Shown here piece by piece: positions 41,054 through 52,400 of a stretch of 63,714 nucleotides of DNA; within the stretch, counting starts at the first letter, position 1; the number at the start of each line of letters is the position of its first letter. Origin of the DNA: a virus; IMG/VR virus record IMGVR_UViG_3300030117_005059, positions 1 through 63,714 of that record. The stretch is one strand, 5' to 3'. Position numbers and translations under genes: made by a program. The notes below the pieces were generated by a model. The model made no database searches. It saw only the letters and a program-made list of their open reading frames with translations, and had not been told where the DNA came from.

Positions 41054-44000
41054 TAGTAACCTCCTCCACCGCCAAAGCCTCCGCCGCCGCCGAAGCCTCC
41101 GCCGCCGATGCCGCCAGGAATGACAGGAGTAATGTTATCCACCACATCTTTAATGTCTCGTACGTTTTCTGGTGAGACTTGTCGTGGTGGTTGAACCTGC
41201 TGTGGCGGCGGGCTTGGTTGTGGTGCTGGTCTTGGCTGTCGTGCTGGTCTTATCCGTGGGGCTGGTCTTGGCAGTGGGGTTACTCTTATGTCACGCAGAT
41301 CAATTTTCCTTCTTATAGCAGGAGGTGGAGAACCAGCATTAGGACCAAGCCCCATCAAAAGATCTTGCGGACTAACATTTACAGGTATCATAATTTGTTT
41401 TGCAACGTCCCTAAGTTGTAACCCAACCCTAATCTGATTTTCCTCTTCGTTCACACCAATTCTATCTCTGCCTGGATCAACCGCAGGGACGGGTGGTGGC
41501 GGAGGAGGCTGAGGCTGGGTCAACTCAATTCTCTCTGGGTCTCTTGTTTCTACTAGTCCCTCAAACTGATCAATATAATTAAACCCATGGTGTAAAATAA
41601 AATATTGATCATAAATTGGCAAATCAAAGGTATCGATCTTTTGGACTCCAAGCCGTGGATTTGTGTATGGAACTAGCCTACAAATAAAATAGTCTTGCTC
41701 AGAAATGTTAACTCTCTCTTGTGCCACGTTACCTGCTATTGCTTCTTGTCTCTCCTCTGGAACACCTTGTAAACGATCTGCTGTTCGATTAAAGCTTCCT
41801 ACAAAAGCTCTGAGAGCCGCACGTCCCCCAAATAGCACCTCAAGAGGTAATGGGAGCCAGGCTTCATCTTTAATAGAATAATTTCTCTCCCCTCCATTAG
41901 TGCTATAAAATCCATCTAAGTATTCAACTCTTACAAGCTGCTTGTGATTTAACCAAAATGCTGGGAATTTGACTGGATCTTTCATTGGGTCAAATACCGA
42001 CAGGGGTTGATCTCTGTCTGGAATTGATACAAACAATGAATTGAAACGATCTTGATTTCTTAATCTATCAGCCTCATCTTTATCCACATTCAACAAAGGT
42101 AACCTTACATTGTTTGAGTCTATCCCCAAGCTCATCTCAATCATCGATCTCAAAGCCAGAGGGAGGCGGTTTGCGGCTATATTGAATTCAAGGTCACGAG
42201 GATCTTCAATACCAGCGCCCTCAGCAAATCGCTTAGAAACTTTTGCAATAGAGTCAATCCTAACATTCCTTAGAGCCTCGTTTTCACCCGTCATCACAAA
42301 CTGCTTAAACATGGAAAACAGTGTCCTGTCAGATATACTGGCAAACGACTCTTTAATATTTTCATCTTCTTTCTCAAGGGCTTTTTGACGAGCTTTGTTT
42401 ACTTCTCTTTCTTCATCGCCAATATCATTAAACTCATTTCTTACATTTCTAGCTCTTCTAAAATTATCGTCGCCCTCATCAAGTTGCTCTCTTACACCAA
42501 AAACATCATCTGCATTCCCTTGAACACCCTGCCCCTTTCGGATGTCTTCATTAAAGGCTTTTGGGAAAACAAAAGAGAACGAACCTCTCGACAGTGCGCT
42601 TATTAGCGATGCAGTTCTATTAGCATCTTGTTCAGCTTGTTCATCCTTATTAGTTTCTTTTGTATTTCTTAGGTAATAATAATCAGAGTCCTCGTTTCCA
42701 AATTGAAGTTCCAATAAATCAACTAGCAGTTTTTTATAAACTCCATAAAGATTCCTAGTGTTGATTCCCTGGAAGAACATTTCTCCCTGCCCGGCGAATC
42801 CTCCACCAAAAGCACGGATAGATAGGGGTGTTAGAAACGAACCAGCGAGACCGCTAACCGATTGCTGCAATAAACTGTCGTCATCTGTTGCACCATTGTA
42901 AAACTTAACTCTCTCAAATCCAGTTCTTTTTCCATATGTGACTGGGTTCATGGTTCTAAACTGTGTCCCATCGAAACCCGGAGATCTACGACCATCATAT
43001 ACTCGATTATAATTTTCAGACGTTGTATCACGGGGTACAATATACTCATAACCACACTTGTAATATTTTCCTATTCTTACAGTTTGTTCAAACTGTTTAC
43101 GAACTTTTATAGGTTTGATCTTTTGAGAACTACCTTCAGATAAGCCAGTGCTAAGACTACCAGGGTCGGAACTAAACGTAAAGTCTGGTGCTATTCTTTT
43201 TATTAGATTAACCAAAGAATTTTGTGTCACCTTATAGACATCGATCAGTGCATCAAGAGACTGAAGTGAACTTTGAATCGTACCTGAATAAGCCTCAGCC
43301 GCTAAATCTTGTAGCATCAGATAGTAGGCACTTGGTGCTTCTACTTCAATTTGCGCTATCTCCTGTTCGACAATCTGTGCGTTTCCAGCATCGGGTTGAA
43401 TTTCTTGTTGTTGATTTTGCTCTTTAGCTTTTTCCTGCTTCTTTCCTTTCTTACCTTTTTCAATTGGCTTAAGAAATGGTAGTTGTTGCTCACGAGGAAT
43501 TAAAGCGTCTAAGAAAACAGAAAGCACAGTTACGTTTTCAGATGTCTGTGTAAACAGCCTCCTTTTTACTGCTTCGTTTACACTGCCGTTAGCATCAAAT
43601 AATGGTCCACCATAATCTATTGAAACACGATGGGATTGTATTTCGAGCATGTCTTTAGCTATCTCTGCCAACATCGCCTTGAGCACTAGCGCAGAATTAT
43701 CAACAATAGCAACCTCAGCAGAGTATTGAAAATTTCCTGCTTTCTGGCTTGCTATTTCTTGAGACATATCATCTTTACAGTAAAAGAACTTCAACATTTT
43801 ATCAGCATGATTTGCGTTAGTTCGGGAGGGATTTATACTAGCCATCTTTGCACTGCCAATAAACTCCTCTACGTTATATTCTTCAACTGGGTCATCAGAA
43901 TACCCTGAACCTAAAGAGTTTGCTGCACCGGGTCGAAGTCTTACTTTTTTCCTTGACACTCGCACATCTTTTATGTCATACAGCGGGTAATCAATAGAAT

Positions 44001-45480
44001 TGACTATTTGCACAAAAGCGGGTCGTTTAAGTAAATTGTAGATTGGTGAGTTGTCCTCAATAAATTTAGTCAAATCAAAAGCAAACATTAGTTTAATATT
44101 CTCTTGATGATCTTTAGTTGTCCACAAATTAGTAAAGTAATTTTTTTCTGTGTTAAACAACTTGTTAACTTGCTTTTCTCCAAAGGATCGAATACCATCT
44201 GTTAACTCAGAAAAAAGTCGCTCTAGATTATTTTCTAACGTTGGTACTGGTTGTGGTCTTACTATATTAGCCAGCGTCCTTTTGTCTCTTAAAATTTGCC
44301 TGCCTGGACCAAAGACCTGCGGTGGTCTAATATTTTGATTTGCATTTCTAAGGACTCGACGGTTGTAAACCCGCATATTCCTACCTGGCATATATGATCT
44401 AACACCATCATCATTAACATGCACATGGATTTCGTTCCTAAGACCTAGATCCTCGGCTCTTTGTTCGGCTCTTGCTTGGGCATCAGCGTCGGCAGCACCT
44501 ACGCCACTAGTTCTTATCAGTTCTGGGTCTAAATAAAACACATCATCCGGTCTTGCATATATTCCCTCGAACCCCTCATCTCTCCCGAGAAAATCACCAT
44601 TTGGTGCGATTGGGGTTGAGCCTGGGTATTTTATATCGAATAATCTCTGGAGTCCTTCGTCAAAATAACTCTCATCATACGATCCTATAACATTTACAAA
44701 GTTAATGCCGCCAGTTGTAATTGGGTCAAGCTCTGTCATGTTTCTTGGCGCTAACCCTGCAAACAAGCGCAAGTCTAAATAACAGAAAGCAAAGATACTT
44801 AAATGCCCACTGTTACTATTAGCCCCGGTGTTGATTGACTTACCAACGCCAATTAAATTGTTGTCTGATGTCGGTATTTGATTTGTTGATTTGTAAAACC
44901 TAAAGTCAACCTCAAAAGAGAATTTTTTATTGATCTCCGTGCCATCTTGGTATTTTTCTATATCTGGGTTTTTATTATCAATTACATCGGTTGCTTTGAT
45001 ATCATAAAGCTGAACGTCACTCAAAGGCGCAGCAGCTAAAATAACTGGGGACAAAGACTCTGAAGCTGCCCTATGTCGGGGGTTTACATTGTTCCTAAAC
45101 ATCTCTCTGTATAGATTTCTTACTTCTAGTGGTTGTTGTAGGGTTAACAAATCTTTTAAACCGGTCTGGGTGCTGTTAGCCCTAGACATTTTAAACTTTC
45201 TTATACGCTCCGCCAGGTAAAGCATTCTCTTTGTCGCAACAGGACTGGTGGTTGCAATCACTCGAATGTTTGTTACGGCGAGAGATTCTTCTTGATCAAA
45301 CCAAAATTTCTGCGCCTGGTTTCTGACTGTCTGCCTAAAACTTAATCGTGCCTTAATGGTTTCCACGTCGCCACTTGACGCAACTTGATTTCTACCTTGG
45401 TCTGGTAGCCTCTCAATCTTATCGATATGAATCTCGGGAGCTAGATCGCCAAAAGATGAACACCCGTTAAAATCTGCCAT
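41053..45480 (-). CDS. Very large tail/baseplate structural protein with Pro- and Gly-rich C-terminus
   Basis: A 1475-residue protein with no known enzyme motif. A Lys/Gln-rich linker lies near residues 670-690 (EKGKKGKKQEKAKEQNQQQE). The end has Pro-rich stretches (TQPQPPPPPPVPAVDPG, then PRPAPRIRPARQPRPAPQP) and finishes in glycine repeats (GGGGFGGGGGFGGGGGY), which look flexible. TAATG overlaps join it to both neighbours. Its place in the baseplate block suggests a scaffold-like tail component. Confidence 0.6.
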   Translation of the reverse strand: MADFNGCSSFGDLAPEIHIDKIERLPDQGRNQVASSGDVETIKARLSFRQTVRNQAQKFWFDQEESLAVTNIRVIATTSPVATKRMLYLAERIRKFKMSRANSTQTGLKDLLTLQQPLEVRNLYREMFRNNVNPRHRAASESLSPVILAAAPLSDVQLYDIKATDVIDNKNPDIEKYQDGTEINKKFSFEVDFRFYKSTNQIPTSDNNLIGVGKSINTGANSNSGHLSIFAFCYLDLRLFAGLAPRNMTELDPITTGGINFVNVIGSYDESYFDEGLQRLFDIKYPGSTPIAPNGDFLGRDEGFEGIYARPDDVFYLDPELIRTSGVGAADADAQARAEQRAEDLGLRNEIHVHVNDDGVRSYMPGRNMRVYNRRVLRNANQNIRPPQVFGPGRQILRDKRTLANIVRPQPVPTLENNLERLFSELTDGIRSFGEKQVNKLFNTEKNYFTNLWTTKDHQENIKLMFAFDLTKFIEDNSPIYNLLKRPAFVQIVNSIDYPLYDIKDVRVSRKKVRLRPGAANSLGSGYSDDPVEEYNVEEFIGSAKMASINPSRTNANHADKMLKFFYCKDDMSQEIASQKAGNFQYSAEVAIVDNSALVLKAMLAEIAKDMLEIQSHRVSIDYGGPLFDANGSVNEAVKRRLFTQTSENVTVLSVFLDALIPREQQLPFLKPIEKGKKGKKQEKAKEQNQQQEIQPDAGNAQIVEQEIAQIEVEAPSAYYLMLQDLAAEAYSGTIQSSLQSLDALIDVYKVTQNSLVNLIKRIAPDFTFSSDPGSLSTGLSEGSSQKIKPIKVRKQFEQTVRIGKYYKCGYEYIVPRDTTSENYNRVYDGRRSPGFDGTQFRTMNPVTYGKRTGFERVKFYNGATDDDSLLQQSVSGLAGSFLTPLSIRAFGGGFAGQGEMFFQGINTRNLYGVYKKLLVDLLELQFGNEDSDYYYLRNTKETNKDEQAEQDANRTASLISALSRGSFSFVFPKAFNEDIRKGQGVQGNADDVFGVREQLDEGDDNFRRARNVRNEFNDIGDEEREVNKARQKALEKEDENIKESFASISDRTLFSMFKQFVMTGENEALRNVRIDSIAKVSKRFAEGAGIEDPRDLEFNIAANRLPLALRSMIEMSLGIDSNNVRLPLLNVDKDEADRLRNQDRFNSLFVSIPDRDQPLSVFDPMKDPVKFPAFWLNHKQLVRVEYLDGFYSTNGGERNYSIKDEAWLPLPLEVLFGGRAALRAFVGSFNRTADRLQGVPEERQEAIAGNVAQERVNISEQDYFICRLVPYTNPRLGVQKIDTFDLPIYDQYFILHHGFNYIDQFEGLVETRDPERIELTQPQPPPPPPVPAVDPGRDRIGVNEEENQIRVGLQLRDVAKQIMIPVNVSPQDLLMGLGPNAGSPPPAIRRKIDLRDIRVTPLPRPAPRIRPARQPRPAPQPSPPPQQVQPPRQVSPENVRDIKDVVDNITPVIPGGIGGGGFGGGGGFGGGGGY

Positions 45481-46379
45481 TAGTCACAAACCTCACCTGA
45501 ATCATCATCGCCAAACCTAGTAGAATATAAGCTTGCCGCTGCCGTAGATTCTAATATATTATCACCCAGGGTGTCAGTTAGTTCCCCATCTGATTTGATG
45601 CTTAAAAAATATTCAACGTAACTTGGATCTAATCTAGGATACCTGCCATTAATTTCAGCATCAGTGCTTGCCATTAGAACACCGGTCTGCTCGTCAAAAG
45701 CATCTTCTGTTATAAATTTTAGATCCTGCACATGTTTAAATACTCGACTAGTGTCAGAGTCAGTGGGACCTTCGCATAAGAAAACTTCAATATCATAATT
45801 TCCATCTACTTTATCAAAGACATTTTCCTCTTCAATAGATACAACGACCTTTTGATCTTGAATATTATAAGCGAGGTTATCAGGGTCCGTTCCTTGCGGT
45901 ACATATGGAACATAATATGCCCATTCAATATCAAAATGTATTTGTGGAATTTCTGCCATATCAGTTCTCTGACTAAAGGGTGAACTATATTCGACAGAAC
46001 CAGTAATTTGCACAGAGTCCGATATAGTTTGTATGTTCCAAGAAGGAAAGAAATCTGACCTTAGATCTGACGTTCCAAGTGGATTTGAAAGCATACTATT
46101 ACCTTTTCTGGTCACTGGGCTATCAGATGTAATTGGCATACCATCATCATTAAGTGAACCCGATGTTACCATAATCGGTCTAAGAGATAAAGACTCTCGG
46201 ATACGACCAATGATATCATTCTGATCTTCGGACAAATCAATATATTTGCCATCGTATACTACATCATCGTCAAAGAAGGCATAGAACATAGGCTTAAACT
46301 TACCCTTGGAAATAAGATATTTTCCGTGGGGTGTCACAGCGATATCAACAACATCTTCTTTTTTATTTAAGAACGTCAT
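45480..46379 (-). CDS. Tail/baseplate protein with conserved MTFLNKKEDV start
   Basis: A 299-residue acidic protein. Its first 45 residues (MTFLNKKEDVVDIAVTPHGK, then YLISKGKFKPMFYAFFDDDV) share a pattern with the 333-residue protein at 36801-37802, suggesting a common N-terminal module. Later sequence is beta-rich and Asp/Ser-rich. Its stop overlaps the start of the 1475-residue gene (TAATG), so the two are made together. A baseplate connector role is inferred. Confidence 0.62.
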   Translation of the reverse strand: MTFLNKKEDVVDIAVTPHGKYLISKGKFKPMFYAFFDDDVVYDGKYIDLSEDQNDIIGRIRESLSLRPIMVTSGSLNDDGMPITSDSPVTRKGNSMLSNPLGTSDLRSDFFPSWNIQTISDSVQITGSVEYSSPFSQRTDMAEIPQIHFDIEWAYYVPYVPQGTDPDNLAYNIQDQKVVVSIEEENVFDKVDGNYDIEVFLCEGPTDSDTSRVFKHVQDLKFITEDAFDEQTGVLMASTDAEINGRYPRLDPSYVEYFLSIKSDGELTDTLGDNILESTAAASLYSTRFGDDDSGEVCD

Positions 46380-46410
46380 GTATTAAGTATTTCCCCATCA
46401 AATATTATTA

Positions 46411-49400
46411 TCAATCTTCTTCTCTACCGCCGCCGCCGATTTCTGGTTGCTTGACCTTGAAGTCACCACCTACATCAATCTCGCTAACGTCAGGTCTGAA
46501 TTGCACACCAGTTGTAACCTTAGCCATCTCGATCATAGAAAAGAAATCATATGGCCAGTTAAAGTTTCGGTCTCTTTTTGCGTAAGCTTTTGGTCCCCTC
46601 AAAACTGGTGCCTCGCTTTCATCAATAGCGCCCGCATTAAGCAAGCTGTTTTGGATCATCTCCTCATAGCTTTGCACAGATCTTCTCTTAACCTTAAACA
46701 CCATCCATCTGACTCTATCGTCTAGACCTGGGGGTGCCCCTAGAATTTCTGGGTTCTGAATATCAATCAGGTCCCTAAGTCGTCGATCAATTCTACCGAT
46801 TGACTCCGCTGTAAAATCCGAACAGGGGATAGCGTGATCAACACTAAACACTGTTCCAGATGTTTCTTCCGCCAAAGTCTTCACAGAAGCACGAGGCATT
46901 ACGTTGTTCCAAATATCTGTAATGTCTTGTTGATTGAGTTCCATGTTAAATTCAAACAAGTAAATGGCAAAAGGTCTTTTCTCTGTATTCAAACGTGGCT
47001 GTGAGAAATCAAACCCATCTGGGATAATCGGAAATTCTTTGGGAATGAGCACTGACAGATTTCTTTCTAAAGCGGGAGGTAAATTATACAGTGCTAATTT
47101 CTCTCTAAGCTTTGCCACCTGGGGTCCTTCATTTTCTCCTTGTCTTGGAGGAGGTATTGTAATAAACTCAAATTCCTCTCCGTCTGTGTTAATGAACGGA
47201 ATAGCTACAATAGCCTCAGAGATAGTTTTACTCGTGGCAACTTTACCTATTTGAAATCTCTTACCAATGTCTTCTTGTTTAAATCCAGTTAGTGTCCATA
47301 GCGACCCTTTCAAATGTTTAATCCTAGACTTTTCGACAGGATTAATTTTATCAATAAGACGAACACTTTGGTTGTAAATGCTACCAGAGCCATCAACTCG
47401 GAACCTATCAATCGATAATAGATTAGCTATGCTGTGGTTATTAGAAACAATGCCACCAAACTTTGCAATTGATGTTCTGTTATTCTCATCCACACTAAAT
47501 CTATATTCAAAATGGTTTGAAGCTATAGAAAGAGAACCAGTTGACCTAGTATCATCAACACTATCTTTCACATTTCTTTCAAAACCATTAGAAATAATTC
47601 TTCTAATTAATTGCTGCTCGTCAGGATCAACGTTGTTCAGTTCCATAAATACGCCTTCACCCTCGAATGGAAGAATTCCATACTGGTGCCACATTCCATA
47701 TGTGTGTGGCGCTGCACTTAAATTTCTGTCTACCCTATTAAATTCTCCGTTTTTAATTGATGAGGAAAAATTGTAAGACCCTTGTGGTCGCTCCGCAAAC
47801 GGGTGCCCTACCTCATTACTACCTTCATCATCATGCCAAGAGGTATTTGGGAAATCAAGAACTGGGCTTTCCCACCTTGTGCCAATAGCCCAAGAATTTT
47901 GTGGTTCAATGCCAGCGTGTCTATTGTCTAGAACAAGTGTTGCATCAAGATTCATTCTGTTTGCCCAAGCTCGATTCCAACCATACGGTGGAATCACAAC
48001 CGTGCCAGAATGGTCGCAATCGTACTTCCAACTATCTTCGTTAAGAAAATCAATTTTGCACCCCTGAATAATTTGCTTAAGTGTTACACTTGTAGCCTCA
48101 TCTGCTCTTAGTGCGTTCCCTTCAGCATCGACACCTGGGGCGATGTATGTAAACCTAGCCACCGAGGGACCATAATAATATGGTGCGGTGTGAGGGGCAA
48201 ATTCACCATGGTGCTTTGGCCATTGGTCGTGACGTGTTACGCCGTCAGGACCTTTTAATGGGGTATGTGCATTGTGTTTACTAGCAACTGTTTTAACGAA
48301 GGTGTCAAGAGCATCCCACCCGATTGACCCAGTTGCTGTTGCTGGTCCATTAGCTTGAGGATTACTATAGATATTAAAGTTGGGTGTTTGTCGGAGCACA
48401 ACTTCGCCCACATACATAGCACCCGACAAAACAGTTATATTTTGAGGGTCCTCTGGTTTCCCAACCACCATAGTCACACCTTCATTTTCCAAGAAAAAGT
48501 CTGGCACAGAACCCAGGAAATTACCCATTGCACTACGGAAAGGAGTGTCATCTGGTGCTGAGGCATCATCAGAAATACTAGCTGTAACCTTTTGTGCAAA
48601 CGTAGGATTAATATGATAATCTACTAAAGGAGTTTTTGGAGTTATAAATTGTTTTGGGTTTAAAAGAGTCTCAAACGGCAACCTACGACCATAGAAAAAC
48701 GACCTGACTGCTGTAGAATGGTTTCTCTCGGTCGTCGTTGCGGCGGCGGGGTCATCAATAATTACCCTACCAGAAAATTCATCTCGTCCGGCTGGGAAGC
48801 ACCTTGTTCCCGCAGCGATCTGGTAAGGCACAGAACCTGATGGCAACAACAAGCCAACGGACTTAGCCAGCACTCCACCTAAAGGACGCTTATGAGAGCC
48901 TGTAGTCTCAAACCCGGATTGGAGTTGGTCAACTGTCCTAACTGGGTGATCGACTGCCACACCATATCTAATACTATTGTATAGAATCCCTGGGGCAAAC
49001 AGCGGGTCGATAAGTGTTTGATATGCTCTTGGGCGTTCTATTGATATGCCACTACCAACAATTGTAGCATCCTCTCCTGTTAGATCACCAACATAAGATT
49101 GGGAGAATAAAGTTGCAATCTGCAATGTTCTATTTACTGGATAAAAGCCATGGTAAGGTAAAAGCTTTTGCACCGTGTTTGTTTTGATCAAATAATCTGT
49201 TGGTCTACTAAGAGCATCAAGATCATCCAGTAAAAGTTTTTCCCCTTGCTGAAATAAATCAGACAACATAAACCTTGATATAAAGCCATCTTGACCAGAG
49301 GATGATACTGCGGCTCCTGTCAGATTAAACATATTCTCAGAGAAAACAAAATTATCACCCTGCTTTGACTTAACCCTATCAAGGACATGATCGCTGTTTT

Positions 49401-52400
49401 TATATTCCGCAAGAATAGTATAATCCTTGCCAGCATTTTCAACATCTTTCTTAAAGTCACTATAAGTGTTATAAAATGGACCCCTTGGAGACGGTAGTAA
49501 TTTTGGAATATATTTAATACTACTATCTGAATCCGGGGAGTTTAACCTATTGATAGCATCATATCTTCTTCTATAAGCCGTCCAAGAAGGTCTTGTTGTT
49601 GGACCGCCTGGAGAGTATCCAATCATCGCTAGTGGTCCAAAATTATCAGAAGCACCAGGGTTGTTACCAGATAGAAGAACGGAGTGGTTAGAGTCGGCGT
49701 GCTTTTGATGAGTAAATGATAAATGAGCGGAAGTAGCCACAGAGTAAACATACTTTGGCATAATATATCTATCAAAGTCAGAAATAGCCACAGAGGATGA
49801 GTCTGCAACTTTGGCAATAGCTCTGTGTTTGGAAGCGGTGTGATGTGTAAAGTGATGACCTGATCTTGCCAAATCTTTAAATGCAAGAACACTACCAGAG
49901 TATTCAATCGGGTCCCAAGGAACCATCATTAGCTCTCCCGCCGGGAAAGTATGAGCAATTGCCGTGCCTGTTATTCCAAGCCTTCCGAAAGACACAGACC
50001 CTGAACCCTCAGTATCAAGGCAGGCATCTGAAAATTGGAACGAGTCTAATGGCCAAGCCGAACCGCTTCTGCTCACAAAAGTAAGGAATGGACCAAAATT
50101 GCTGTAAATCGACTCATTTTCGGTCATAAATCCTCTGTCAGTCATAAACGGTGTAACTGGTGATTGTTTACGCCTAGTAAGCCCAAAACAATTTCTAGCA
50201 GTTGACATTTCATCTGAGGTGTTTTCACTTAGTTGATTCTTTGGTCTAACAGTGAAAGATGAGGACACAGGGTTTGGATGAAAGCTCCAAAGCTTGTATC
50301 TTGGAGTTTGACGTGTCATTTTTTGTCTAATAGAGTCTTGCCCATTAATCGCAGTCGAGCCACCAATAAGCTGCTGGAGGTGTTCATGAGACGATGACAT
50401 ACCATTAGTCGAGGTTGCCGTATTACCAAGAAACCCATTGAATGGCGTATCTAATATGTGTTCTGGGCTAATTTGGTCATCAGCCCAAGATGGGAATCTA
50501 TAATTTTCTCTTCGCCTTGTACCCGACAGTGCTGAGAACTTGTCCCTTGGGAAAACAACTTCTTCATGTTTATATCTTGTCACAGCATAAATACCATTTA
50601 GATACTGCTGAAACGGTGCGTCTTTTCTTAACCTTGTCATATAGGTGTAAGGCGTCTGGGTGTTTTTACCCCTTTGTAATTTTTTGTCAAGTAAAACATT
50701 AGAAAATCCTTGACGAATATTACCCTCAGAAAAAGTAATTGTTTGCTCAGAAAAAACATTTCTTTGCAAAGCTTGATTGATGTTTGTGTTTAAAGCTGTA
50801 TCTAGCGGATCATTGTTAGCCTCTGCAAAGTTAGCAACAACAATATCCATCTCATCAGGCTTTTGATTAATAGACACAGGCGATTCTGTAAATTCTTCTG
50901 CAACCTCAATCACAGGAGCTTGAGGATCATTGGCTTGGTTTTGCTTTGTAACTAATCGTATTGTGTTCATAAATTTAGATCCACGTCTTTTCCTTGAAAG
51001 TGGATGTAAATCGTATTGCCTCAATTGTGTAAATGGAACAAAAGCACGGATATCAGCAGCCCATTTCCAAATCATTTTATTTTGATCTTGACGTGAGATT
51101 TGGATTGAGGATGATCGATAACTATCTAATTCTGTCTGTGTTGGTGCTTTGCCGGTAGTCCCTGCACCAAGAACATGATTGACATATTTTTCTCGATCCA
51201 TTCGCCAATCACCCGCAGGGACACCTGGGTTTGGTGCATTAAGAGGAACTCCTGGCTTACCACCACCGAATACAAAGGGCAAGCCGCCATCAAACCTTTG
51301 ATCAAAAAGAGAGCCAAAATCAGCATCAGATGGAATTTCATCGCCAGGAGTATCTGTCGATAGTGTTTGAAATCTGCCAAAAACTCCACCCTGAAGGTGA
51401 TCTATTTCAAATACATTGTCATCCTTAGAGGCGTTCAAGCCACTACTAGCTGTATAATAAGTACCTGATATTAAGCTCGGACTTGGAATAGCAATGCCAC
51501 CAGTTGGATACAAACTGCTGTTTCTTACCCAGGTGTCGTACAAAGATTCGCCGGCTGCATATCCACTACCGCCCGCCATATGTGCTGCATCAGCACCGGA
51601 CATGTTCATAAACCAAGCAGTTCTATCCGCCCGTGGGATGGGGTGCGATACAAAAGCGTTATCGTATGATGCGCCCGTAACATAGACAACAGCTTTTGTG
51701 AAAGGATCGCCGTCAATCACTTCTGAGAAGTCTTCTATCTCAGGTGATGATGCAGCGTTAGGTGCGCCGTACTCAAATCGCAACAAACCGTTTCTTTGCA
51801 CTTTGTGTGCAGATGCAAGCAATTCATCAATTGAACCAGCCTGGCTGCCTGTTGTCAAATATTCTAAGTGATCAGGCAAAGATAGCTCGGCTGTTGATAC
51901 GCCACCCGGAAGATTCCTATAGCCCTTACCTTGAACTCTGGTACCTGAAACACTTAGTCCGCCCCAGATGCCTGGAATAAAACCACCAAAGGCTTGGTGT
52001 GTTCTAAGCTGTGAGTTTAAAATATTTCTAACAGAAATGTTTCTGAATGTCAAGGCATTGTTTGCAGAAAATTGTTGTGTTTCTCTATCGAGATATGCAG
52101 GCGTTTGAGTTTCAATACCACCCGGCGAAGAGAACCTTTCTACAAACACACCCTTTGTAACTGTTCTGTTTGGAATCAAAAAGTCAACAATACCAGCAAC
52201 ATATGGTGAGGACGATGCGTTGGAGGTATAGTTAGCTGTATTCTTACGATAATCTAAATTGTTAATTGATCTGTCGCTAGTTTGCACAACTTCATATGTG
52301 TTTTGGAAGTTTCCTACAATAACTGCTGACGCTGTAGTTTTAATGTTTGCAATATTTAAAACTGTCCTGTTACCAACCCCACGAAGGAAGTGACCCTTGG

